Below are positions 24,531 to 32,604 of a DNA stretch of 32,674 nucleotides, one piece after another. Position numbers and translations under genes: made by a program. Source of the DNA: Mesobacterium_A hydrothermale (lineage in GTDB: Bacteria; Pseudomonadota; Alphaproteobacteria; Rhodobacterales; Rhodobacteraceae); NCBI RefSeq assembly GCF_035818635.1, contig NZ_JAYLLH010000035.1:1-32674 (forward strand). Direction: 5' to 3'. Under the pieces are notes generated by a model. It had not been told where the DNA came from. It did not search any database and saw nothing but the letters and a program-made list of their open reading frames with translations. Each line of letters begins with the position of its first letter. Positions within the stretch are counted from its first letter, which is position 1.

Positions 24531-25484
24531 ATGAAGGATCAGCTGGAAACCACTGCAAATGCCGGGAAATTCCTTGATCCCTTCGTAACCGCCGATGGCA
24601 GCGCGCGCGCGACAGTGCCGCTGTCAGATCCGCAAACGCTGTGGTTCAACACCGGGACACTGTGCAACATCACCTGCGCGAATTGCTATATCGACAGTTC
24701 GCCCGTCAACGACGCGCTGGTCTATCTGACGCTGGAGGAGGTGTCAGAGTACCTCGACCAGCTTCAGGCGCGCAACTGGGGTGTGGCCGAGATCGGCTTT
24801 ACCGGCGGCGAGCCGTTCATGAACCCCCAGATCATCGCCATGCTGGAAACCGCGCTGGCCCGCGGCTACCGCGCACTGGTGCTGACCAACGCGATGCGCC
24901 CGATGATGCGGCCCCGGGTGATGGCGGGGCTGGTCGATCTGCAGGCGCGGTTTGGCGACCGGCTGGTGCTGCGCGTGTCGCTGGATCATTGGAGCGCCGA
25001 ACATCACGACGCCGAACGCGGCCGCGGCGGATTCGACAAGACGCTTGCGGGCATGCGATGGCTGCGCGACGCGGGGATTTCGATGGCCGTCGCCGGGCGG
25101 ACCATCTGGGGCGAAGGCGAGGCCGAGGCCCGCGCCGCCTATGCCCGGCTGTTTGCGGCCGAAGGCTTTGAGATTGACGCGATGAACCCCGGTGCCTGTG
25201 TGTTGTTTCCCGAAATGGACACGAGCATCGATGTGCCCGAAATCACCACCGCTTGCTGGGGTATCCTTGGCAAGTCGCCCGACATGGTGATGTGCGCCAG
25301 TTCCCGGATGGTGGTGAAGCGCAAAGGCGCGGACCGGCCCGCGGTGCTGGCCTGTACGCTGTTGCCCTATGATCCGCAGTTCGAACTGGGCACCACCCTG
25401 GCAGAGGCGGAACGCGACGTGGCGCTGAACCATCCTCATTGCGCGAAGTTCTGCGTGCTGGGCGGGGCGAGCTGTTCCGCCTGA
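24531..25484 (+). CDS. Radical SAM protein, function unknown
   Basis: Radical S-adenosylmethionine enzyme of 317 residues (if started at 24531). The [4Fe-4S] motif CxxxCxxC is seen as CNITCANC at about 45-52, followed by the SAM-contacting GFTGGEPFMNP (about 89-99) and a TIM-barrel pattern with LVLTNAM and LRVSLDHW. The last 110 residues add seven cysteines, including CTLLPYDPQ and a terminal HCAKFCVLGGASC, which suggests an auxiliary iron-sulfur cluster of the SPASM/twitch kind. No small precursor peptide, carrier or partner enzyme is adjacent, so the substrate cannot be guessed. It is divergent from zwf. Start: GGGGA lies before the ATG at 24531; an ATG at 24513 is possible but has no ribosome-binding site. 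Confidence 0.85.
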   Translation: MKDQLETTANAGKFLDPFVTADGSARATVPLSDPQTLWFNTGTLCNITCANCYIDSSPVNDALVYLTLEEVSEYLDQLQARNWGVAEIGFTGGEPFMNPQIIAMLETALARGYRALVLTNAMRPMMRPRVMAGLVDLQARFGDRLVLRVSLDHWSAEHHDAERGRGGFDKTLAGMRWLRDAGISMAVAGRTIWGEGEAEARAAYARLFAAEGFEIDAMNPGACVLFPEMDTSIDVPEITTACWGILGKSPDMVMCASSRMVVKRKGADRPAVLACTLLPYDPQFELGTTLAEAERDVALNHPHCAKFCVLGGASCSA

Positions 25485-25507
25485 CGCATCCGCGTCCGGC
25501 GGCCGAC

Positions 25508-25557
25508 GCGGGGGGCCAGCCCCCCGCACCCCCCGGGATATTTCGGGCCAGAAGAAG
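25508..25557 (+). repeat. Dispersed hairpin-plus-tail repeat, copy B
   Basis: A 9-bp perfect hairpin GCGGGGGGC/GCCCCCCGC (25508-25516 with 25519-25527) followed after one base by the 29-base tail 25529-25557, which matches copy A in GGGATATTT and GCCAGAAGAAG. It lies between the convergent radical SAM and anmK genes. The stem may stop transcription, but there is no T run straight after it. Confidence 0.75.
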
Positions 25558-25638
25558 CACGGGGCAGCCGAGATCCCGGATGCTGTGCGGGCGTCTGACA
25601 CAAGCCGGTTGCGCGCGGGTCAGTGACCGGGAAGCGGG

Positions 25639-26733
25639 TTACTCGGGGCGGCTGATCTCGCCACCGCCGACAGCGGCGCGTACCCCTGTCGTGCCGGGGC
25701 ACGAGGTGGGCAAGCCACGCGCCACGCGCACGGCAAGGAAAGCAAAGGCCTGCGCTTCCAGCATGTCGCCATTCAGCCCGACGGTTTCGACCGGCTGCAC
25801 CGGGCAGTCCAGCCCGGCCTGCAGCATTGCCATCATCACCGGGTTGTGCCGCCCGCCGCCGGTGACCAGGACGCGGACCGGCGGGCGCGGGCAAAACGCC
25901 ATCCCCTGCATCACCGCCGCCGCCGCCATGGCTGTCATGGTGGCGGCGGCATCGGCGTCGTCGAGTTCGCGCACAAGGTCCAGCATCAGGGAAAAATCAT
26001 CCCGGTCCAGCGACTTGGGGGGCACTTTCAGGAAATAGCCGTCTTCCAGGAACAGCTCCAGTGCACCATCGACCACGTCGCCCTGCGCCGCCAGCCGCCC
26101 GCCTTCGTCCATCGCTTCGCCGAAACGCTGCATCATCAGGTCGTTGATCGGTGCATTCGCCGGGCCGGTGTCGAAGGCCAACAATGCGCCCTCTTCTTCT
26201 GGTCTGGCCCTTTGCGGATCGACCCAGGTCAGGTTGCCGACCCCACCCAGGTTCAGGAACGCCACCGGGTCCGTCGCCCCGATCCACCGGGCGCAGGCAA
26301 AATGGAAGAACGGCGCCAGCGGCGCGCCTTCGCCGCCCAGCGTCACGTCGTTGGTACGGAAATCCCACACAACCGGTACGCCAAGCGCCTGCGCCAGCGC
26401 GGCGCCATCGCCCAACTGGTGAGTGCCGCGCCCCTTGGGATCATGGGCGAGCGTCTGGCCGTGAAAGCCCACCAGATCGGCACCGTCGAACCGGCCCAGC
26501 ACCTCCGCATGGGCACGCTGCACCACATCAAGCGCGGCGTCCAGATCGTCGCCTGGCCATTTGCCAAGCGCCGCGCGCAGCACCGCCTGTTCGGCAGCCG
26601 TATAGGGGCGGTAATCGCTGACACCGAAATCCACAAGCCGTTCGCCATCGGTCAACAGCATAGCTGCATCGACCCCATCAAGCGACGTGCCCGACATTGC
26701 CCCCAGCGCCCAAACCGGTTCCGCCCGCAACAT
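25639..26733 (-). CDS. anmK: Anhydro-N-acetylmuramic acid kinase
   Basis: Phosphorylates and opens 1,6-anhydro-N-acetylmuramic acid from recycled peptidoglycan, giving MurNAc 6-phosphate. 364 residues. Seen: N-terminal ATP-site motif GAMSGTSLDGVDAA (12-25), VGFHGQTLAHDP (catalytic-Asp region of the family is nearby), LNLGGVGNLTWV, LAFDTGPANAPIND and VLVTGGGRHNPVM (all AnmK hallmarks). Divergent from tyrS with 61 bases between starts, an arrangement known in other proteobacteria. No murQ etherase is adjacent, so the next recycling step must be elsewhere. The ATG has only a weak ribosome-binding site (GAGGAAAAGACC). Confidence 0.97.
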   Translation of the reverse strand: MLRAEPVWALGAMSGTSLDGVDAAMLLTDGERLVDFGVSDYRPYTAAEQAVLRAALGKWPGDDLDAALDVVQRAHAEVLGRFDGADLVGFHGQTLAHDPKGRGTHQLGDGAALAQALGVPVVWDFRTNDVTLGGEGAPLAPFFHFACARWIGATDPVAFLNLGGVGNLTWVDPQRARPEEEGALLAFDTGPANAPINDLMMQRFGEAMDEGGRLAAQGDVVDGALELFLEDGYFLKVPPKSLDRDDFSLMLDLVRELDDADAAATMTAMAAAAVMQGMAFCPRPPVRVLVTGGGRHNPVMMAMLQAGLDCPVQPVETVGLNGDMLEAQAFAFLAVRVARGLPTSCPGTTGVRAAVGGGEISRPE

Positions 26734-26794
26734 GGTCTTTTCCTCTGCACCGACAGCCTCTATAGCTGCCCGCGCATATTAAGAGGGAAGACCC

Positions 26795-28048
26795 ATGACC
26801 TACCATCCCAAATCGGACTTCATGCATGTCATGATGGAACGCGGCTTTCTGGCCGATTGCACCGATTACCAGGGCCTTGACGAGGCGCTGACCAAAGGGG
26901 TGGTGCCGGGCTATATCGGCTTTGACGCGACGGCGAAATCGCTGCACGTGGGCTCTCTGATCCAGATCATGATGCTGCGCTGGCTGCAAAAGACCGGGCA
27001 CAAGCCGATCACCCTGATGGGCGGCGGCACCACCAAGGTGGGCGATCCGTCGTTCCGCGCCGATGAACGCCCGCTGCTGACGCCCGCCCAGATCGACGAC
27101 AACATCGCGGGCATCAAACAGGTGTTCGCGAAATACGTCAGCTATGACGACAGCCCGACCGGCGCGCTGATGCTGAACAACGCCGAATGGCTGGACACGC
27201 TGAACTATCTCGATTTTCTGCGCGACATCGGGCGGCATTTCAGCGTCAACCGGATGCTGTCGTTTGAATCGGTGAAATCGCGACTGGACCGGGAACAAAG
27301 CCTCAGTTTCCTCGAATTCAACTACATGATCCTGCAGGCCTATGACTTCCTCGAGTTGAACCGCCGCTACGGCTGCCTGTTGCAGATGGGCGGGTCGGAC
27401 CAATGGGGCAATATCGTCAACGGCATCGACCTGACGCGCCGCGTTCTGGACAACGAAATCTTTGGCCTCACCTCGCCCTTGCTGACCACCTCGGACGGCA
27501 AGAAGATGGGCAAGTCGCAGGATGGTGCGGTCTGGCTGAATGCCGACATGCGCGCGCCTTATGAATTCTGGCAGTTCTGGCGCAACACCACCGATGCCGA
27601 CGTGGGCCGGTTCCTGAAACTCTATACCGAACTGCCGCTGGACGAATGTGCTCGCCTTGGCGCGCTCGAAGGGTCCGAGATCAACCAGGCCAAGATCGTG
27701 CTGGCCAACGAGGTCACGGCGCTGTGCCACGGGGCCGAGGCCGCGGCCGCCGCCGAGGCCACCGCCCGCGAGGTGTTCGAAAAGGGCGGCGTGGGCGACG
27801 ACCTGCCAACGCTGGAACTGACCGCGGCCGATCTTGGCGACGGCCTGTCGATCGTACAGGTGCTGGTCAAATCCGGGCTGGCCAAGTCCGGCAAGGATGC
27901 CAAGCGCCTGATCGCCGAAAACGGCGCCCGGATCGACGATGCGCCGCTGACCGACGCCGGGCTGATGCTGGATGCGGGCGCGCTGTCCTCGCCGATCAAG
28001 CTGTCGGCAGGCAAGAAGCGCCACGCGCTGGTCAAACTGGCCAACTGA
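26795..28048 (+). CDS. tyrS: Tyrosyl-tRNA synthetase
   Basis: Charges tRNA-Tyr with tyrosine; class I aminoacyl-tRNA synthetase, cytoplasmic. 417 residues. The HIGH motif appears as HVGS (51-54), the KMSKS motif as KMGKS (237-241), and tyrosine recognition is in YMILQAYDF and QMGGSDQWGNIVNG (197-210). The C-terminal S4-like RNA-binding domain starts about residue 345 (LSIVQVLVKSGLAKSGKDAKRLI). AAGAGGGAAGA eight or so bases before the ATG supports the start. This is the single housekeeping copy as far as the window shows. The gene ends 9 bases before a GC hairpin. Confidence 0.98.
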   Translation: MTYHPKSDFMHVMMERGFLADCTDYQGLDEALTKGVVPGYIGFDATAKSLHVGSLIQIMMLRWLQKTGHKPITLMGGGTTKVGDPSFRADERPLLTPAQIDDNIAGIKQVFAKYVSYDDSPTGALMLNNAEWLDTLNYLDFLRDIGRHFSVNRMLSFESVKSRLDREQSLSFLEFNYMILQAYDFLELNRRYGCLLQMGGSDQWGNIVNGIDLTRRVLDNEIFGLTSPLLTTSDGKKMGKSQDGAVWLNADMRAPYEFWQFWRNTTDADVGRFLKLYTELPLDECARLGALEGSEINQAKIVLANEVTALCHGAEAAAAAEATAREVFEKGGVGDDLPTLELTAADLGDGLSIVQVLVKSGLAKSGKDAKRLIAENGARIDDAPLTDAGLMLDAGALSSPIKLSAGKKRHALVKLAN

Positions 28049-28056
28049 CCTGTCGG

Positions 28057-28077
28057 CGCCCCTGCCGGGGCGTCGTT
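28057..28077 (+). terminator. Weak GC hairpin after tyrS
   Basis: A 6-bp stem CGCCCC/GGGGCG (28057-28062 with 28067-28072) with a four-base loop, then TCGTT. The stem is stable but the T tract is poor, so termination may be partial; the next gene starts about 40 bases later. Confidence 0.45.
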
Positions 28078-28115
28078 AACCATCTTGCAAGCGTTCTCGT
28101 GCAGGGATGTGCGCC

Positions 28116-28943
28116 ATGACGCGCGCCCTGCCCCTGATGCAATCGCCCGAATACGCCCGCGCCCTGACACTGCTGGGCGTGGCACACCGCTGGCACATCC
28201 TTTCTAATGGGTCGCGCATTCTGGAACATTCCCGCCGGCTTCCGTTGCTGGGCACGGTGCGCTTGATCTCTCGCTTGCCCGCGCTTTCACAGGCGGAACT
28301 GACGGCGCTTCGACAGGGCGCACCCCTTCTGCTCAACCCCGACGACGCCGACACCGCCCCCCTGCGCGGGGCCGGGTTCCGGCGACTGCGGCGCCCCGCA
28401 ACTCTGGCGATCTTGCCGGTGCTGCCAGAACCTGCGCAACGGACTGCTTTGACGCAAAGCTGGCGCACCGCCCTGGCCCGGGCACAAGACGCGCCGGTCG
28501 CGGTGTGTCGGACAGATCTGCCGCGGGACCGTTGGCTGTTGTCCGTTGATCGCCTGCAACAGCGCCAGCGCCGCTACCGGGCGCTGCCTGCCGCGCTTCT
28601 GCTGGCCTATGCACAGGCCAACCCGGGCAAGGCCACGGTCTACAGCGCCCACCACCTCGGCGAAGTCATCGCCGCAATTCTGATCCTGCGCCATGGCACC
28701 GGTGCAACCTATCAAACCGCTGTCACAACCAGCCCGGGCCGCCAACTGAACGCCCATCGCCGCCTGCTTTGGACCGCGCTGAACGACCTGCGGGCCGCCG
28801 GGACCCTGGCGCTTGACCTTGGCACGACGGATGCGGGCCAACCAGCGGGACTGACCCGTTTCAAACTTGGTATGGGCGCACGCGACACGTGCCTTGGCGG
28901 CACATGGGCAGGCATGTCGCGCTGGCGGTCCGCGCGCGCCTAG
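28116..28943 (+). CDS. FemAB/GNAT-like acyltransferase, uncharacterised
   Basis: Protein of 275 residues, rich in Arg, Ala and Leu. The C-terminal half resembles GNAT_6/FemAB-type acyltransferase domains: VYSAHHLGEVIAAILILRHGTGATYQTAVT (about 185-214), the AHRRLLWTALNDLRAAGTLALDLGTTD helix-strand (about 222-248), and GLTRFKLGMGARDTCLGGTW at the end, as in 'GL..FK.gfG' motifs of FemAB-like proteins. The N-terminal half has no clear signature. The start at 28116 is preferred over the ATG at 28107 because CAGGGA then lies at a usual distance. The stop overlaps the convergent DUF3179 gene in CTAG. Assignment to the fold is by eye; substrate unknown. Confidence 0.72.
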   Translation: MTRALPLMQSPEYARALTLLGVAHRWHILSNGSRILEHSRRLPLLGTVRLISRLPALSQAELTALRQGAPLLLNPDDADTAPLRGAGFRRLRRPATLAILPVLPEPAQRTALTQSWRTALARAQDAPVAVCRTDLPRDRWLLSVDRLQQRQRRYRALPAALLLAYAQANPGKATVYSAHHLGEVIAAILILRHGTGATYQTAVTTSPGRQLNAHRRLLWTALNDLRAAGTLALDLGTTDAGQPAGLTRFKLGMGARDTCLGGTWAGMSRWRSARA

Positions 28944-29908
28944 TCCCCCAGCATCCACCGCCCATCGGGCCAGAACGCGTGGAACGCAAACGCAAACATC
29001 ACGTCATGCACCACGTCGCGGCCGTCTTGGTCGAACACCCGGATATCGCCCACCTCACGCCCCTGTCCGATCGCGGCGCTGTCCAGGGCCGAGGCCGCCC
29101 CCGAACGCCAGGTCAGGTGCAAGCCGTCCTCGGCGATCTCTCCGGCCGCGGCCAATCGCGTCAACGGCCAGGCCCGGTCGCCGACTCGCACCACCCGGGC
29201 CAGAGGCGCAATGCCATGCGGCGGCACGTCCCCGCCATACAGGAAAGGCCGTGACGCGCTGTCATACCCGACATAAGGGTTGCGGCCATAGGGCCGCGTC
29301 CACGCCGGTTCATCCATCACCAGCCCGTCGGGATTGCGCGCTCTGAACGCCTCCCAGCTTTCGACCCAGGCGGGCAGCATCGCCAGGTCAACACCCGTCA
29401 TCTCGCCCACGATGCCAAGGCCCACGGCCTGCTGCCACCAGCTTTCGGTCTGCCGGTCATACATGATCATGTCAGAGTTGCGCAGCTTGCCGCTGACACC
29501 GAACTCCAGCACCCGCTCCCCGACCCGCCGGTCAAACACCACGGCCGAATTGCACAAGGGACAAAACGTGACCGCCACCGGCAAGTCGGCCACCACATCG
29601 TTCACGATCTCATGCCAGGTCAGGTAGCGCAAAGGATAGGCCCGCGCCTGCGCACCCGCCAGTTCCAGCGCAATCACCGGCTCGCGCCCGCCAATCCGGC
29701 TCTCTCGCGCCACCGGCAGAAAACCCGGGGCGCTCAGCGCCGGGATCCCGTCCTTCGCCGGTCCGCCGGACACGATCTCGACCCAACTGTCCACCGTGGT
29801 GCGCGAAAAATCCGTCCGCGGCCATTCGTGCCGCCAGTACTCCGGCCCCGCGACCACCGCACCGGACAGGCAAAGCACCCAGAAAACCGCCAGCCACACC
29901 CGCCCCAT
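28940..29908 (-). CDS. Exported DUF3179 domain protein
   Basis: Protein of 322 residues with an N-terminal signal peptide (MGRVWLAVFWVLCLSGAVVAG, cleavage near residue 20). The body is a DUF3179 domain with the family hallmark VTFCPLCNSAVVFDRR (around 144-159), GVSGKLRNSDMIMYDRQTESWWQQ, and a closing FHAFWPDG. The CPLC pair may bind a metal or form a disulfide in the periplasm. The biochemical function of DUF3179 is not established; it occurs widely in marine bacteria. The start at 29908 is favoured by GGGGAGAG upstream and by the signal peptide; an ATG at 29959 adds non-family sequence. Upstream lies a repeat-rich gap. Confidence 0.9.
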   Translation of the reverse strand: MGRVWLAVFWVLCLSGAVVAGPEYWRHEWPRTDFSRTTVDSWVEIVSGGPAKDGIPALSAPGFLPVARESRIGGREPVIALELAGAQARAYPLRYLTWHEIVNDVVADLPVAVTFCPLCNSAVVFDRRVGERVLEFGVSGKLRNSDMIMYDRQTESWWQQAVGLGIVGEMTGVDLAMLPAWVESWEAFRARNPDGLVMDEPAWTRPYGRNPYVGYDSASRPFLYGGDVPPHGIAPLARVVRVGDRAWPLTRLAAAGEIAEDGLHLTWRSGAASALDSAAIGQGREVGDIRVFDQDGRDVVHDVMFAFAFHAFWPDGRWMLGD

Positions 29909-29960
29909 CGTCGCTCTCCCCGGTCCAATGGCACCAGGATACCACAAACACCGTCCCATG

Positions 29961-30029
29961 TGTCTTTGGCTTCACAAATACCTCGGGGTGGGAATGGCGC
30001 GTAGCGCCAGGGAGGGGCTGGCCCCTCCC
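29961..30029 (-). repeat. Dispersed hairpin-plus-tail repeat, copy C
   Basis: Minus-strand copy: a 9-bp hairpin GGGAGGGGC/GCCCCTCCC (30010-30018 with 30021-30029), an extra small hairpin TGGCGC-GTA-GCGCCA (29995-30009), then the tail 29961-29988 (CCCCGAGGTATTTG ... CCAAAGACA read on the minus strand). The tail matches copy D at 24 of 28 positions and is related to copies A and B. Confidence 0.7.
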
Positions 30030-30034
30030 AAGCC

Positions 30035-30065
30035 GGTCCGGTTTCGCCAAAGGCGGAACCGGACC
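30035..30065. repeat. Long hairpin downstream of the exported cyclophilin gene
   Basis: GGTCCGGTTTCGCC (30035-30048) pairs with GGCGGAACCGGACC (30052-30065) over 14 bp with one T-G wobble, around a three-base loop. It lies 71 bases after the exported cyclophilin stop and just beside repeat copy C. With no T run on either strand it may stabilise the 3' end of the cyclophilin transcript rather than terminate it. Confidence 0.6.
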
Positions 30066-30135
30066 TGACCTGCGCGCCGCGCAAGCGGTGCACGATGTCC
30101 GAAACCGCCACCGGCACTCCCGGCGGCGGCCCACG

Positions 30136-30693
30136 TCATTCGATGACCTTGACGCTCACCATCCGGTCGGGTTCGCCAAAGACCTCGCCATTCCGGCCCT
30201 GGCCCCGCTTGATCGCATCGACCACGTCCATGCCGCCGGTCACCTGCCCGACCACGGTATACTGCCCGTTCAGGAAATCGCCCGGCGCGAACATGATGAA
30301 GAACTGCGAATTGGCGCTGTCGGGATCCTGCGACCGCGCCATGCCGACGGTGCCGCGGGCATAGGGAACATCGGAAAATTCCGCCTTCAGGTCGGGCCGC
30401 GACGACCCGCCGCGCCCTGCCATCTTCATCGAGAACTCCGGGTCGCCCATCTTGCCGAAGGCCACGTCGCCGGTCTGCGCCATGAACCCGTCGATCACGC
30501 GGTGGAACACCACGTCGTCATAGGCACCCTCCTCGGCCAGTGCTACGATCTGCGCCACGTGATTCGGCGCGACCTCATCCAGCAGATCGATCGTGATCAC
30601 CCCGTTGGCGCCTTCGCCCGCCACGGTGATCTCCAGCCCGGTCGCGCCGGCGGGACCCGCCAGCAGCGCCGCGATCAGTGCCAGCTTACGCAT
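30136..30693 (-). CDS. Exported cyclophilin-type peptidylprolyl isomerase
   Basis: Cyclophilin (PPIase) that speeds cis-trans isomerisation of Xaa-Pro bonds, probably in the periplasm. 185 residues with a signal peptide (MRKLALIAALLAGPAGATG). The domain shows VVFHRVIDGFMAQTGD (about 61-76), RGTVGMARSQDPDSANSQFFI (active-site region with the conserved Arg-Met and QFF), FLNGQYTVVGQVTGGMDVVDAI. The start overlaps the end of the upstream cyclophilin gene by 8 bases, so the pair is translated together. The tandem secreted/cytoplasmic arrangement probably arose by duplication and is seen in other alphaproteobacteria. Confidence 0.95.
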   Translation of the reverse strand: MRKLALIAALLAGPAGATGLEITVAGEGANGVITIDLLDEVAPNHVAQIVALAEEGAYDDVVFHRVIDGFMAQTGDVAFGKMGDPEFSMKMAGRGGSSRPDLKAEFSDVPYARGTVGMARSQDPDSANSQFFIMFAPGDFLNGQYTVVGQVTGGMDVVDAIKRGQGRNGEVFGEPDRMVSVKVIE

Positions 30694-31192
30694 CCGCAGC
30701 CACCTTCACGCTGATCATCCGGTCGGGGTCCGCAGGCGGTTCGCCACGGGTGATCGCATCGACATGTTCCATCCCCGACGCGACCCGGCCGTAGACGGTG
30801 TATTGCCCGTTCAGGAAATGGTTGTCGTTGAAATTGATGAAAAATTGCGAATTGGCCGAATTCGGGTTCATCGACCGGGCCGCCCCCAGCGTGCCACGGT
30901 CATGCGGCAGCTTGGAAAATTCTGCCGGCAGATCCGGCAGATCGGACCCGCCCGTGCCGGCGCGGCGCAGGTTGAAATCCTTTTCCATGTTGCCATTGGC
31001 GACGTCGCCGGTCTGCGCCATGAACCCGTCGATCACGCGGTGGAAACAGACGTTGTCATAGGCCCCGGCGCGCGCCAGTTCCTTCATCCGTTCGACATGT
31101 TTCGGTGCCACATCGGGCAGCAGTTCGATGGTAACGGTGCCGCCCTTCAATTCCATCAGGATGGTGTTCTCGGGGTCCTTGATCTCGGCCAT
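30686..31192 (-). CDS. Cytoplasmic cyclophilin-type peptidylprolyl isomerase
   Basis: Cyclophilin of 168 residues without signal peptide, so cytoplasmic. It holds VCFHRVIDGFMAQTGDVANGN (about 47-67), RGTLGAARSMNPNSANSQFFINFNDNHFLNGQYTVYGRV and a closing DRMISVKV, closely paralleling its downstream neighbour. First gene of the two-cyclophilin unit. GGAGGC lies upstream of the ATG. Divergent from pgk with 168 bases between starts, enough for two promoters. The Trp that binds cyclosporin in human CypA is absent, as in most bacterial forms. Confidence 0.95.
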   Translation of the reverse strand: MAEIKDPENTILMELKGGTVTIELLPDVAPKHVERMKELARAGAYDNVCFHRVIDGFMAQTGDVANGNMEKDFNLRRAGTGGSDLPDLPAEFSKLPHDRGTLGAARSMNPNSANSQFFINFNDNHFLNGQYTVYGRVASGMEHVDAITRGEPPADPDRMISVKVAADA

Positions 31193-31360
31193 CTCGGGCC
31201 TCCTTGCTTGTGTTTGCCTGGGTCTTTCCCTAGCGCAGACTTAGCCCCTGCAAAGGCGGATTCCAATGGGGGATGCCAATACGGCGCATTGACGGATCGG
31301 CATTCCCCCGCCATCACATTCACAAATTCAAAGACGCATGTATGACTGAGGAGGAACAAC

Positions 31361-32548
31361 ATGGCGTGGAAGACCCTCGACGATATGGATCTGGCGGGTA
31401 AGCGGGTGCTGACCCGGGTCGACATCAACGTGCCCGTCGAGGACGGCAAGGTGACCGACGCAACCCGGATCACCCGGCTTCTGCCCACCATCAAGGACAT
31501 GCTGGATGCCGGCGCCACCCCGATCTTGCTGGCGCATTTCGGCCGCCCCAAGGGCAAGGTCGTCCCGGAAATGAGCCTGGGCCAACTGGTCGGCGATCTC
31601 GAATCCGCCTTTGGCTGCACCGTGATCTTCGCCGCCGACTGCATCGGTGACGCCGCTGCCGCCGCCATCGCCGCGGCCCAGCCCGGCGACGTGGTGCTGC
31701 TGGAAAATACCCGCTTCCACGCCGGCGAGGAAAAGAACGACCCGGCGCTGGTCGAAGAGATGGCCAAGCTTGGCGACATCTATTGCAACGATGCATTTTC
31801 CGCCGCGCATCGGGCCCATGCCTCGACCGAAGGCCTGGCGCACAAGATGCCGTCTTGCGCCGGTCGCCTGATGCAGGCGGAACTGTCAGCGCTCGAATCC
31901 GCGCTTGGCACCCCCAAACGCCCGGTGGCCGCCGTGGTTGGCGGCGCCAAGGTGTCGACCAAGCTGGAACTGCTGGGCAACCTGGTGGAAAAGGTCGACA
32001 CGCTGATCATCGGCGGCGGCATGGCCAACACCTTCCTGGCCGCGCAAGGGATCGACGTGGGCAAATCGCTGTGCGAACACGACATGACCGGCACCGCCTC
32101 CGAGATCCTCGAAAAAGCCAATGCCGCGGGGTGTGAAATCCTGTTGCCGACCGACGTCGTCGTGGCACGCGAATTCAAGGCCAATGCCGCCAATGAAACC
32201 GTCGCCTCCGACAGCTGCCCGCCCGACGCGATGATCCTCGACGCGGGCCCCGGCACCGTGGCCAACGTGATCTCGGCGCTCGACAACGCCAGCACGCTGA
32301 TCTGGAACGGCCCGCTCGGCGCGTTCGAGATCGAGCCCTTCAACACCGCCACCAACGCCGCCGCGGCCCATGCCGCGAAGCTCTCGGCCGAAGGCAAGCT
32401 GGTCTCGGTCGCGGGCGGCGGCGACACCGTGGCCGCGCTGAACCAGGCCGGCGCCGCCGACAGCTTCACCTATATCTCGACCGCCGGCGGGGCCTTCCTG
32501 GAATGGATGGAAGGCAAGGAACTGCCCGGCGTCGCCGCGCTCGGCTGA
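31361..32548 (+). CDS. pgk: Phosphoglycerate kinase
   Basis: Reversibly transfers phosphate between 1,3-bisphosphoglycerate and ADP in glycolysis/gluconeogenesis; cytoplasmic, monomeric. 395 residues, normal length. N-terminal signature VLTRVDINVPVEDGKV (17-32), LLAHFGRPKGK substrate contacts, LLENTRFHAGEEKND, AHRAHAST, PVAAVVGGAKVSTK hinge region, IIGGGMANTF, then the C-terminal nucleotide lobe with IWNGPLGAFEIEPF and VAGGGDTVAAL. AGGAGG before the ATG is a strong ribosome-binding site. The gene stands apart from gap, fba or tkt, at least to the end of the window. Confidence 0.98.
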   Translation: MAWKTLDDMDLAGKRVLTRVDINVPVEDGKVTDATRITRLLPTIKDMLDAGATPILLAHFGRPKGKVVPEMSLGQLVGDLESAFGCTVIFAADCIGDAAAAAIAAAQPGDVVLLENTRFHAGEEKNDPALVEEMAKLGDIYCNDAFSAAHRAHASTEGLAHKMPSCAGRLMQAELSALESALGTPKRPVAAVVGGAKVSTKLELLGNLVEKVDTLIIGGGMANTFLAAQGIDVGKSLCEHDMTGTASEILEKANAAGCEILLPTDVVVAREFKANAANETVASDSCPPDAMILDAGPGTVANVISALDNASTLIWNGPLGAFEIEPFNTATNAAAAHAAKLSAEGKLVSVAGGGDTVAALNQAGAADSFTYISTAGGAFLEWMEGKELPGVAALG

Positions 32549-32576
32549 CCGGCGGCCAACCGGAAAACCGATCCTG

Positions 32577-32604
32577 CGTCTTTGGTTTTCCAAATACCTC
32601 GGGG
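32577..32604 (-). repeat. Dispersed hairpin-plus-tail repeat, copy D (tail)
   Basis: The 28-base tail, on the plus strand starting CGTCTTTGG and ending AATACCTCGGGG, matches copy C at 24 of 28 positions. It lies 29 bases after the pgk stop. The side where the other copies have their GC hairpin continues into the G/C-only end of the window. Confidence 0.7.

Noticed and set aside
31193..31360. LacI-type palindrome (GTTAGCGCTAAC) in front of pgk
   Set aside because: Only short fragments such as TAGCGC are present; the match is no better than chance in GC-rich DNA.
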